Part shown: piece after piece, positions 48,919-59,594 of the stretch
Numbering within the stretch: position 1 is the first letter of the stretch
Layout: each line of letters begins with the position of its first letter
NCBI GenBank assembly: GCA_037974965.1
Contig: JBBPFI010000005.1
Span: 248,001-312,000 of the forward strand
Reading direction: 5' to 3'
From: Dacryopinax spathularia
Taxonomy: Eukaryota > Basidiomycota > Dacrymycetes > Dacrymycetales > Dacrymycetaceae
Length of the DNA stretch: 64,000 nt
The notes under the pieces: model-generated
What the model was told of the DNA's origin: nothing
The model's input: the letters and a program-made list of their open reading frames with translations, nothing else
Database searches by the model: none
Translations under genes and position numbers: made by a program

Positions 48919-49911
48919 ATGGCTCCTCGTCGCCGTACCTCGAAAGCGCAGCGCGCGGCACTGAACGACAATTGGACGAAGGACAACGGCAAGGACGCCG
49001 TCCCACTCCAAGGTGCCCATGCTGTCCCCGGCGCCGCCACCTCTTCTCCGTCCGGCACTGCTCCTCCTTCGGTTCCGTCTTCGCCCACCATGCGGGCCGT
49101 GAACTTCCCCCTCCCCCAAGTCAGTGTTGATAAAGAAGATCCTGCCTGGTGGGCACAGAACCAGCGTGTCGCGCAGATGCCATTGTCGGCAAGGAAGGGC
49201 AAACCTGCGCCTATCAAGCCGGGTGAGAAGAAGACGTTCTCCAAGGGACCGCCCGTGTTCCACAGCCTGGAGTTTTACAGGCGCGCATGATTCCATTCGC
49301 GGCGTCTATCATATTCTGAAGGACACCCTAGCAAGGACGGGAAGACCCGTAACTATCTCCTGGGGGTGACAAACAACTGGTCGCTCGTTCGCCTTCGCCG
49401 TGACGAGAACGGAGTTTGGTGGTATGAATGGACCAGCAGGAAAACCGGTCGGGTGAGGAGGGTTAACGTCCATGAAATCATCATCTGGTCCGTAACCGGG
49501 GCCTTTGCTTTCGCTCACCTACTTACCTCTTCGTTTAGCTCGTCCGTCCATCGCTCGAAAGATCCAAGGAACCACATTACTGTGGAGTTGCGCACGGGGC
49601 GCAAGAACCCGCCTCGCGACCACATTCCCACTCCTTGGGTTCCAGGCCTGCCCAAGGAGCGCTTCAGAAGCCGTAAGTATAAGCCGCGCAAGCAGAAGGA
49701 GGACGCGGTCGTGGAGGAGAACGAGAACGAGGCGGAGAAGGAGGGCGAGGAGGAGGAGGGCGAGGAGGAGGAGGGCGAGGGCGAGGAGGAGGAGGGCGAG
49801 GGCGAGGAGGAGGAGGAGGAGGAGCAGGGCGAGGGCGAGGAGGAGGAAGAGGAAGAGGAAGAAGACGAGCCCGAGACCGAAGGTGAAGCCGCCGCGGAGG
49901 AGGATGAGTAA
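48919..49911 (+). CDS. basic protein with poly-Glu C-terminal tail, function unknown
   Basis: Three exons (48919-49280, 49332-49487, 49539-49911) give 296 residues. The start is basic (MAPRRRTSKAQRAAL). The middle is ordered, with DPAWWAQNQRVAQMPLSARKGKPAPIKP and, after intron 1, NYLLGVTNNWSLVRLRRDENGVWWYEWTSR. The last 75 residues are almost all Glu with some Gly, written by a GAG/GAGGGC minisatellite. Intron 1 needs a rare GC donor at 49281, or a weaker GT donor a few bases upstream; intron 2 keeps frame if retained. A basic head with an acidic tail suggests a chromatin or histone partner, but no domain supports that. Confidence 0.55.
49739..49868 (+). repeat. coding GAG/GAGGGC minisatellite
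   Basis: An imperfect purine repeat of GAG triplets broken by GGC encodes the poly-Glu/Gly tail of the gene above. The bottom strand reads open as poly-Ser and poly-Leu, which is an artefact of the repeat. Confidence 0.85.
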
Positions 49912-50123
49912 GGAGAGGACAAAGAGTCTGGATCGGGAGGGCCCGGTACGTCTAGTGCGACAGTTCAATCACCTCTGCGCTAGCTCTTGCCCTCACTGAA
50001 CGACATCCGCCATCACCTTACGACTATCTGTTTCTCTTATATCGAGTGTTAGCAGGAAAATGAATTGTGTCTTTTGCGTTTCTCAGAGATCACATTGATC
50101 GTCCCTACCAGCGCATTTGCAGC

Positions 50124-50192
50124 TCTGTAATGTAGTCCTGCTGCCTGTCAATCTCTGCAGAGGTGGAGCGTGAGCGAAGCTTCAATGTGCAG
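50124..50192 (+). repeat. dispersed short repeat, copy 4 (about 63 bases)
   Basis: It starts TGTAATGTAGTCCTGCTGCC, has the palindrome CTCTGCAGAG in the middle, then GTGAGCGAAGCTTCAATG. It aligns with copy 5 along its whole length. Confidence 0.75.
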
Positions 50193-50249
50193 AGACGCCA
50201 AATCAACCACCAACACTCCTCGATGGGCGTCTCCGCGCCTATGCAGCCG

Positions 50250-50312
50250 TGTATTGTAATATTGCTGCCTGTCAACCGCTTCAGAGGTGAAGCATGAGCG
50301 GAGCTGCAATAC
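50250..50312 (+). repeat. dispersed short repeat, copy 5, with inverted ends
   Basis: The unit opens GTATTGTA and closes GCAATAC, so its ends are inverted repeats of about six bases. Inside is a GCTTCA-GAGG-TGAAGC hairpin. It is a direct repeat of copy 4, about 126 bases away. Confidence 0.75.
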
Positions 50313-50405
50313 GCGTAGTAGTGTCCAGGACATGCACGGCTGGAACAGACAGCTTCAAGTCTATAAGCTTCTTCCTACAGGAACGATTCTACGCAGGCAC
50401 ACGCT

Positions 50406-52003
50406 TCATCTCGAAGCGTGGCTTTCGTTGTACTCCAGCGCCTTCGTGACTTCTGCGGCTGCCTGAACCTCATCTACCTCGATCGTGATATTCGACGGGG
50501 TCGCAAGAAGAACCATGGCTGTCCGAAACCAACCAGCCGTGGCAGCGGTCATCGCGCGAACATGCAACCTGCGCCCCCTAACGGCGACACCAGGAATAAC
50601 GTCTCGCAAATTGCGGAGGTCCAAGTGTCCGACATATAAACGTTCCAAGGTACTCGCGCACTGTGCCACATCGACCATGCCGAGCCATGACAATCCCCCT
50701 CCTCTCGGCCTCAAAGCGCTCAGTCCATGATGCCAGAGGCAGGTGAACTCCCGCAGATGACGAAACCTGCTAACGAAATCGCGCATTTCGTCATCGGTGA
50801 TGTGAAGAGCCGACAATGCTCGGCAATCCAGAGTAAGTGCTTCCAAGTACTCTTGACGGACGGTGTGCTGGAAGTCCTTCCATAGCAACGGATATTTGAT
50901 GACTCTGATACCATCGTAGGTCTTATAGATGAGTGATAAGGACCGAAGGGAACGAAAGAACCACATCGTGGTCCAAGGCACCTGTGCGATATAGGGCATA
51001 GAGCCGGCTTTGGCGAAGCATTCGAGATGTAGCCTGGCTGGTCGGCCTACGAGTCCCTCCATCATGGACAACAGTCCCTCCATCATAGCCAACAGTCCAT
51101 CGACTTCGCCACGTAGCCGCCAGGATAGGCAATGTGTACTGTCCGGGGCAGCGCTCTCGCTGGGCTCGATGTTGTCAAACGGTGCGCCTTGATTGACAGC
51201 CAACTCCTCTAGGTCGTCGCAGCGCCCCAGAGCGTTCATCACGGCTTCCGAGAGCATTGAAGATTCGCTGTGAAATTTCTTCAGGCAACGAGACTTGCAG
51301 ATGATTAAGCGAGCCAGAGCTTCGGTTTCCCGATACGTGAGGTTGCTAAGACCACGGATGCACAAAATCTCGAGATGGTAGCAGCCCAAGGCGAGCTCGC
51401 CGAGGAAGACGGTGTAAGCATGGCGCCAATCGGAGGGAACGCCCTTCATCTCTAGCACGTTGATGTGAACCTCGACGAGGCCTTGTGTGATCCAGCTGGC
51501 CACCAACCAGAAATCTGTCGGTTGGTCCAAGCTAACACGCATGCAGCGGAGAGCACCGAAGAGATTGCCATACAAGGCCTCCAGGACCGTCGTGCGACTT
51601 TCGAAACTCTGAAAGGCTCTGCTGAACGAGATATGGATGCTCTTGACCATAGACGCGTACAGGATGGCTCTTTCCTTCGAAGATTGGGGACAGTGAGTAA
51701 TTAATGAAGGCGGTTGGAACAGGATCAATAACGCACGGGACCGCCTCGACCGGTGCTCGCGTCCGCCTCAGTAGCTAGTACCAAGCGTGCCAATTGGTTC
51801 ATCTTGGTTTCATCCACCGTCTGCCACCGGACTGCGAGCACGCAGCTCCACCAGTCCCTGCATTGGATGGCAAGTCGGCTCAGCACTTCCTCATCACCCC
51901 GTTCGGCTAGCCAAGCCGCGACCACAGCTATAGCCGCTTCTCTCCTAGATCCACTGAGTTGACGCGCGTTCGAGTCGCAAGAGCATTCACTGTCCCGGCT
52001 CAT
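50406..52003 (-). CDS. F-box-like protein, minus-strand member of the inverted paralogue pair
   Basis: Exons are 52003-51737 and 51674-50406, with a 62-base phase-0 intron, giving 511 residues. It matches the 44.2-kb gene end to end, including the degenerate F-box-like N-terminus (AAWLAERGDEEVLSRLAIQC), YASMVKSI after the splice, and RRLHVRAMTA with GWFRTAMVLL near the end. A 24-base tandem duplication gives GLLAMMEGLLSMMEGL (near 51052-51100). The start at 52003 is chosen to match the paralogue; the frame is open to 52150. The function is probably target recognition, inferred only from the leucine-rich-like pattern. Confidence 0.75.
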
Positions 52004-53323
52004 GATACTAACTTGACAATCCGCCGGGGGATGCATAGAAGGGGTACGAGTATGGTAGTCGAAGGAAGCGCCGACAACTGAACAAAGGTGAGCTACGTGA
52101 ATATAGATGGGCAAGCCTGGTGGAGTGAAAGACCCTAGGGACGAGGGCACTCTATATATGTCACCTGCCGGCTGATCAGATTCTATCCAATTCCGCCACG
52201 GACGTTAGCTTGAGACTGGCAATACGTGGAGGAATTCTTGTGTTCTGCGTCTGACTGGCAAACGAGAGAGACCGTGACTGTCAACCGAGGACATTGCTGA
52301 AGAAGGGGCGGGAGGTTTGTCAACCTCTGGTTCCCGTTTCTGCTTCCCTTGCCGACGTTGCGATAGCGCTTGCCATGATCGTCTTCTCGTCTCCCGTCGA
52401 AGCACTCTGTCCTTCCGCTTGCACAGATTGACACACTAGTACTAGGCATCTGCGTATCGTCGATCGCCAACGATCCGGGTGCCGAGCTTCTAGTCGGCTC
52501 GATTAGTCAAGCATCCTTCCAGACCAACCGGCTGAGGGTTTATTTCCGACCATCTTAGACGTGAGAAATACGCAATTTGCTTCTCAGGCGACACACTGAT
52601 ATTCCGCAGCAGAGCTTCTTTGGCAGACCACAGTTGATTCATCACCATGTACGAAGCCGTCCTCGTGGACGGTACGGCCTGGCTGTCAAAGCGATCGACG
52701 GATATCCGTCCATGTCGTACTCCCCGACCATGGCAACCATCGAGCTCGGCACCTGGGCGCTTCTCCTGACTTCCGATTTCCGCCCCTCTGGGTTCTTTTA
52801 GAAGCCGCTAGTGTGCCCACCGGCCGGACGTGCTTCTTTTACCCCTGCTTCGGCGTCTGATGCACACGTGTGCCCGCCTGCACCCAGGGATTTAATGGGT
52901 GAAGGTTTCACGCGATCTTTGCCTATTTACCGAGACTCGGCGGGGAACGGAGGATGAGATGTTGCTAGAAGCTCTGAGCGATCTAGGCCAGCCTTACGTG
53001 CTAGAATATACACACTTATTCTCGCTGTTTCCTGATTATGATTAGGAGAATGGACTCGCCTTCGCATTCTGCCGAACCAATCGCTACGCGTCTCGGTGCC
53101 TTCCTTCCTCCGTACAGCGATATGGAAAGGAAAGAAGTGTGTCCAAGCCTGTGCGTCCCGCTAGATCCGTCGGAGGAAGATGCGAACACCGACTTGGGTA
53201 TCTGCCTGAGGTAGCGCACCGGTCTGCTGGTTTAGTCACACTCGAATCATTATACAAGCCCCGTCTTTGTCTTCCCTTAAGCATGCAGAAGAATATGATT
53301 GTCTACGTAAGGGTCACTCGAAG
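52004..53323. other. 1.3-kb intergenic region
   Basis: No motif-bearing frame was found. It should contain the promoter of the minus-strand F-box-like gene. A 75-codon plus-strand frame at 52577-52801 has no supporting feature. Confidence 0.4.
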
Positions 53324-54892
53324 TTATCGAACACGATTGAGCATGCGCAGATAGACCTCCCATGTACCGTGCAACGTCAGAGAAGGAGATCCCTCCGCTT
53401 CGTACAGGTCTGAACATAGTTTCTCCATGGCGTCTGACACGAATTGGAATAGGCCTGCCGGAGTATGCTCCCTCAATAGCTCGTCTACATGTTCAGCGGG
53501 AACAGGAATTCGACAGTCTTGCATACCCCAGCTCTCGGGGTGGAACCAGAACTCATCTGGGGAGTCGCCTGTCGGAAGATGGACACGTTCTTGACGGCGA
53601 ATCTTATGCGAGTTCGTTTCTCGCATGTACTTGTCCAGCTCGCTCTGCACAAGTCGAGCCCACAGCCACCTCGCTATCGAGCTGGTGCACTGTCAGTATC
53701 ACGAGGAGAAATGAAGCGAGAATCGCACAACTCGAGCTCAAGGGCTGCGTGATAAATTCCCGCTCGCACTCCCACATCCCAGACTTGAAGTATCGATTCG
53801 AGCAGGTCCTCGTATAGGTATCTCCATGAGCGTTCGATGGTGATATTCCAGACTGATCGTATCTGTTCGAAAGGGGGCAGCGCCCGTGCGTCAAGGCCAG
53901 GTGCAAATTGAAGGCTGTTGTCGATCGTCAGCTAAGCACTTTGATCGCGAGCCTTGGGTAAGAACGCACCGTAGCTCGGTCTGCAGCCGTCCTAACAGAC
54001 CGCCTTCAGAACCTTGATCCAGCGTGACGCGAATGGGTACTCCTATTGAGTATTTCATACCACTTCAGCGAAAAGACTGGCGCTCGACCATCATGCTCAC
54101 CGCCTTCTTTTTTGACCGCATGAAGAAATAGCGTTGCCGGGACGACCTGAAGGCGGGAATTGGGTACTACCCACAATCCAAGAAGGCGCCGGGTCGCTTT
54201 ATCCCGAAGACCCCATATTTGCAGCATCATACGGGCGAGTTTGTCGTGACCATCTCCGCTCCACTCCTCACTCGGGCCGAGGGACCATAAGCTACTCCGA
54301 TGTAGTCATCTACCTGCTTTGGGGGCTCGAGCACGCGCGTTGCCCTCGTCCAAAGCGGAAAGGAATCGGCGAACGAACTGGCTGCTGCAGTTTGAGAATG
54401 TAGTGAAGACTAGGCGGGAGAGAGACGCACCTGTTGGCGTCTTGCATGTTTTTATGCAGCTTCAACTTGTGCAATACGCGCCCGCGTCCCCATCTGTTAA
54501 GCACATCGTCTTCCAGGAGCTCCACAATAGCATTGCCGATCTGCTCAGAAGAGTGCAGGGGTCGTCGAGCTGTCGGAATGCTAAGACGCTTCATCCATTT
54601 ATACAATGTCCGTATTCTTTCTCACATGACATAGATTAGCACCAGCCTCACGATTCACGGAGAACTTACCCGATATGAACATTGTGCTGTTGAGCGAGAT
54701 CGCGGACCATCTGTTCTCGCGTCAGCCCAAGCTGTACCATGCTGTTCAGCAGGCTGCGAAATTGCCCCAATGCCTCATTGGGCACTGTGGAAGTCTCAGC
54801 GACAACAAACATTCGGATGTAGAGCACTTACCGCACTGTCCTCCGTACTGATTTCGTCCTGTAGGATTACGGGCATAGGAAAAGGAAGCCAT
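53324..54892 (-). mobile_element. intron-bearing DDE integrase-core gene, probably transposon-derived
   Basis: The order of parts on the minus strand is a helical, HTH-like start (ATG at 54892; REQMVRDLAQQHNVHIG, then TLYKWMKRLSIPTARR), an integrase core, and a conserved tail (HPESWGMQDCRIPVP). The three acid blocks are present in order: WSGDGHDKL near 54241-54263, IRVTLDQGSE near 54004-54030 and IERSW near 53825-53845. This resembles the integrase-core proteins found in many Agaricomycete genomes. Several 45-60 base introns separate the blocks. I see no terminal repeats, gag or reverse transcriptase, so the parent element is unknown. Whether it is whole was not settled. Confidence 0.65.
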
Positions 54893-55315
54893 GGTCGAGT
54901 ACACGACAACCTTGGAGCTTGCTGTCCAGCCAAACGAGCCGCGAGACTGACAAGTGCCGGAGTCGCCAAGCTTTAGCAGACGGCGACAACTCGAGTAAGC
55001 GGAACACTTCCACGAATTGGGGACATCGTGTCAAAGAACCGAATTTGGGGGCTAACCACTCCGTCGATCTCCATCCTTCACGATTACGTATCGGTTTCAG
55101 GCGTTCCAGGAGACTCCATCGATAGCGGTGACACGGAAAGAGACAGGCGCCGGTAATGCGGGACCAGCTCGAGACGCGCTGAAAGCACTGAAAGAAGATG
55201 AGTACCGAAATGAAGGTATCGCTCCCGAAAGGTGCGATATTGCTGCCTTGATCCGCAGCTTATCTGTTACGTGAAGACACGCTCCCTCGCTCCTCCCTGA
55301 GATAAGCCATCTGGG

Positions 55316-55358
55316 AGTCGTGTGTTGAAGTCTTGCTGTCTGTCAGTTTCTGCTGAGG
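55316..55358 (+). repeat. dispersed short repeat, copy 6
   Basis: AGTCGTGTGTTGAAGTCTTG is followed by CTGTCTGTCAGTTTCTGCTG, one or two changes from copy 1. Confidence 0.7.
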
Positions 55359-55390
55359 CAAGCTGGATAATAGTGTGATGCTTCCCTGAC

Positions 55391-55433
55391 AGTCTTGCTG
55401 CGGTACGATGTCTTGCTGCCTGTCAATTCTCTG
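55391..55433 (+). repeat. dispersed short repeat, copy 7 (rearranged)
   Basis: AGTCTTGCTGC is followed within 20 bases by GTCTTGCTGCCTGTCAATTC, so the core is present twice, as after an internal duplication. Confidence 0.65.
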
Positions 55434-56084
55434 GGACGTAAGAACGCCTCGCCGAGGGGAAAGCGGAAGCATGAGGATACAGTACACTGGAAGGGGAAGA
55501 AGCCGATCATCAGACCCTGGCCGGCCGCTCCCCGATACAACCCACAGATCAGGGTCACCGATGACGCGGGTCCGGAAGCAATGTACCCATGGACGCTGTG
55601 GACCATCTGCGGTGAACGATGCTCGCTTGTTCGATATGTACCGTGGCCGGAGAACGGGATATGCTGTGGACGGCAACAGTGGTTCCATACACTGCAGGAT
55701 TGCTCTTCGGCTGTTGCCTTCCCATACGTTCAAGATCACCGTCATACCACAAGCCGATCTTGAGGAGCGATCATCAGGCCGCTTGATGATGAGCAGTCTG
55801 TTGCGCTTGCTACTCCAAAGGCTGGCGGCGTTCTCCTTACCACTCTTTGATCGCCTCTCGACCTCTCCTTTCAAGATGGCTTACCAGCAAATTCTCACTG
55901 TCTCTTGCGCCTGTCGCTGGCGAAGGCCCGGATGCATCAGTCAGCTCTCTCTGGTTTCGCACCGCGTTATTAATGTTGGCTTGCTGGGAACCAGTGTAGC
56001 AACCTCCCTTTCAGAGCCCCGCCAACCCCATTCCCCCTCACCATCTCTCGCTGGACGACCACGACTTTCAGCTTGCCATCCGCT

Positions 56085-58455
56085 ATGGATCCTTTTGAGG
56101 GTATCTGTAAAGGATGCGCGGTGGAATACCGATTCTTGCAAGGATCCTACTGTTTCGGTTGCAAGCCGCACGTGGCACAGGAGACGCACCCGCCATCCGT
56201 ACCCTGCTCGGGATGCAGTCGTACCTTTCACTATTTACAACAGGGTAAATGGTGCGGAACTTGTGAACGGAGAGCGAATGCGCCTAGTATGTCTTCGTAT
56301 TACTGCTGAGGCTTTTCGTTGACGTTGGTATAGATACAGATGCGCGCTCTAGCAAAGACATCGGTGCTGGAGTTAATACCGGCGAGCGACATACGGGCAC
56401 GGTAACCCTGCAACTTACTCTCTTGAATATCCCTTTGACCCTGCTCACAGACGGTGTCCGTGAACGGGCAAAGAGATATCTCCAAAACAACTCAGGAAAC
56501 GCTTGCCAGGATGGTTGCCACCTCTTCGCAGGCGACCGCTCGTTTCTTAAAAGAAGGTGGTGCTGCACCGGCCAAAATACGCACTACGATGGCGGGTCCA
56601 CTTCAGACGATGAAGATGCGATATGTGACCATCAAGGTATATTGATGCTCCCTGAATAATGTCACAAGTGCTGATCACTGACGCAGGTAACCCATGTCCA
56701 TAGCATGCCGAAGAAGGCTCTTATCGCCGGTATTGTACTGTCCGACAAAGTTGCCGGTGACAGCTCCTGGTCGGTGGTCCGCGACGGGCTATTGGAAGCC
56801 CTCGATTCAAAATGCCGATCGAGGCATGTCGTAAAGACTCCCATTGTTCGGTAGGTCCGCCACAAGTTTTGACGAGCGGCACTTAAGCACTGGTCTAGGG
56901 AAGCTACACAGTTTCTTCTCGCAGAAAGCAATTGTGATTTTCTCGACAACTCCGAAGACGGGACCGTCGATCACTTATGGAATATGCATACGGACCCCAA
57001 ATATCAGTACGACCATGTCGCTCAGAGGCATGTCGTTACACGGACTTTAACCCTCAAGGCTCTCGTATGGTTTCCTGGGCCATTTGCAGAGGCGGCAAAA
57101 AATCAGTGCATCTATGTAAGCTGGACTCTTTGACTCTTGTGAATCTCCAATAATTCCTTCACAGCGAGGAGAATCTGCGGATGAAGATATAGTAGGACTT
57201 GATGACGCACAGCGCTTCGAGTCTATATCGACTCTGCCCTCTATGCGCAGCGCAATGTCCTCGTCTCTCCGTAACCCGAGCCGTCGACTCCGAGCCACTC
57301 CGAAGGCAATATCCCCACGGCGTGCCACTGCGCGCTCTTCCAAAGAGGGAATGAAGTCATCAACAGTGCTACCTCCGATGAAGTCAACAAATAAGCTTGC
57401 GACAATGTCCATTAGCGACCACCTGCCGATGGGACCCAGATTCTACAGCTCCGCCGTGCAGCAGGCACACAGCTACGTCGTGGAGGAGTGGGGAGTGGAG
57501 CTAGATAGTGAGGATTTTCAGCCGGTGCTCTTCAAAAAGAGCTTGCAGCCCTTCACGATCTACATGCAAGAGCGCGCTTTCGCTCGCGGCGCTATGAAAG
57601 CTGCGTACAAGGTGCGTGTATATGCCATTGATGCGGAACAACACCTTTGATTTCCATGGAGATGCGGCACAAGGACGAAAACAGGGTCGATTACCCCTAT
57701 GCAGCGAAAGCATTGTACCGAGACGACACGGACGAAGCGCCTAGCGCATACAGCAATAGGTCTCACCTGATCCAGGAGCTGGTACGGACAGAACAGATGC
57801 GAGATATCTTGACGGCCTTCTTCATGAGGTGTGCCTCGCACGGTGTGGAACCTTACCGTGAGGGCTCATTTTCGGTGGACGGGACCCGCTGGCTGATTGT
57901 TGCCTTCAGCCTTCTCCGTCGCCCCGTCTTCTGTTTATGAAGTGGTTCTACCTCCTCATCAGGGTCAAGCTTGGCTCGTAGAGGCTTTTTTGGGTACCGA
58001 TGCTCCTCGCAAGTTTTCCGGCACGGACCGGGCAGGCAATCACACAGACACAGATCTGCCTGGCGCGACAGCCGATTGCTTGGCCCACTTCTCCCTTGTA
58101 CATACTGGGGGTACTCTGGTGCTTGTCGATATCCAAGGTATAACGTTCGCATTTCCTCTTTCTAGTGATGGAGTGAACTGATAGTGTGTACGTCTAGGAA
58201 TTCGATCCAACCCTTCTTCTCGCGCGGGACAAGGGGGGAAAATTGTCTTGTTTGATGTGCAAACCCATACGTGCGTGTCGGGAGCGCATCTGGTCAAGCC
58301 ATCATCATTAACTGCACAATAGACGCCAAGCAGAGAGCGGTCTAGGCGATCTTGGCCCAGAAGGAATCGACACCTTCGTATCCCAACATCGTTGCGGCAG
58401 GATGTGTGAGGCAATTCTCTTGGATCAAGCGAAAATAAGGTTGGGAGGACATTGA
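56085..58455 (+). CDS. alpha-type (MHCK/eEF2K) protein kinase with N-terminal double zinc ribbon
   Basis: Alpha-kinases are atypical Ser/Thr kinases. Ten exons (56085-56286, 56334-56401, 56451-56636, 56687-56850, 56899-57115, 57165-57611, 57662-57857, 57910-58137, 58198-58270, 58323-58455) join in phase to 637 residues. Two CxxC-x11/12-CxxC modules (C8, C11, C23, C26; C41, C44, C57, C60) lead the chain. A Ser/Arg linker follows, then the kinase: ARGAMKAAYK with K428, PRKFSGTDRAG, HFSLVHTGGTLVLVDIQG with D567, the glycine loop GLGDLG (600-605), and the zinc site HRCGRMC (616-622). All key residues are present, so it should be active. Alpha-kinases are expanded in several mushrooms. Confidence 0.9.
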
Positions 58456-58523
58456 CGTGCAGGGCTCTTGGCTGATGAATATATACTAGTCCCGAACCCG
58501 GCGCCGTTCACGCTCTCGGAGAT

Positions 58524-59594
58524 ATGAGTACAACTCCTCACAGAGTGCGGAGTTCCAAAGGCAATATTACGGACTTGAACTCAGGCCATTCGCCCTCCCC
58601 GTGCCACATCCCACAGGGCCAAGCATCTCCTGAGGAGATCTGTGCACCGTGAGTTCCACTCGACCTGTGGTGTATTGACTCATTGCCTGGTATAGACCCA
58701 CGCTGTGCGACATAGGCTTGTTCAAGTTGTCAAACAAGACTCATTTCGCTCCGGCGGAGGTTACTTCGATCGATCTTATCAACCATACAGTTACGTGGGA
58801 GTGGTGCTCGTGCGTCAAATGGCCTGCCTCCAGCCCCAGACACGAACGGTTTGTGAAATCGTTCACCGAGAGTGCGAACGCCATGAAGCGTGACATTCAT
58901 AACAAGAATACAGTGCGTTGGTTTCCCTGTCATGTTCCCTCTCTTACGCCTTTCCCAGCTGGTGAAGCTACTGTGGCCGGCGCAGCTCACGTCCAAGAAT
59001 AAGTCTTGCCCGATGGACGTCCCTCTCGCCGAACAACTACACGCTCATACTGCGGAGGTGGCTGGTATCCTCTGTGAATCGAAGTCCCATCCGGTCATGG
59101 ATGAATGGAAGACTTTCTTGCGGACGACGACAGAGCCAGGAATCAAGCAAGTCTTAAATGAGTCTGAATGGGTAGTGCAGCAAGAGGTAAATCTGTACGT
59201 TCACGAACGGGACTTGGTTGTGGAATGGTTGGCGGGCTCGGTGTCGCTGGCCTGCAGTCAAATCCACCCCGCCTGGACCTCTGAAGAGCTCCGCCAGGTT
59301 TCCATCGGTCCAGGATTGGTCCTCGGGAGCTATGCCATGGCGCTATGCCTTCTGGACGTACAGCAAGAGAAGCAAGACTTGTGGTCGATCCACGAGCATC
59401 GGCATGCACTCCGAAGGCACCCTGCGCCTCAAGTCTTTCGCGCTTGGGACGTAATGAAGAATGCGTATGCTCCGGTATGTATGCAAGAGGATGCTTTCAA
59501 AAAAACGCATCGTTGCACCCAAGCGGACCTGAACGTTGTCGTTTACGGCTTCTGGTTGGGGGAGCCACAGCCAGATACAGAGATAGCAGTTTGA
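58524..59594 (+). CDS. orphan 325-residue protein, function unknown
   Basis: Exons are 58524-58648, 58696-58912 and 58959-59594, with introns of 47 and 46 bases; the phases agree. It starts only 68 bases after the alpha-kinase stop, in the same direction. The chain has mixed, soluble composition, with TVTWEWCSCVKWPASSPRHE in exon 2 and a helical C-terminal half (QQEVNLYVHERDLVVEWLAG, VVVYGFWLGE). No domain is recognised. It could be a separate gene or a tail exon set of the kinase, but the in-frame kinase stop argues for separate genes. Confidence 0.6.

Larger units (their letters stand above)
49912..50405. other. convergent intergenic region with paired short repeats
   Basis: About 490 bases between converging genes, holding repeat copies 4 and 5. 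Confidence 0.5.
54893..56084. other. 1.2-kb intergenic region with two short repeats
   Basis: This lies between the divergent integrase and alpha-kinase genes. A long plus-strand frame from 55408 overlaps kinase exon 1 in another phase and has no motif. Repeat copies 6 and 7 are here. Confidence 0.45.

Noticed and set aside
49515-49968. Poly-Ser and poly-Leu minus-strand frames
   Set aside because: Antisense of the GAG minisatellite that encodes the poly-Glu tail.
55408-56322. 304-codon plus-strand frame
   Set aside because: No motif, and its end overlaps alpha-kinase exon 1, which is firmly fixed in another phase.
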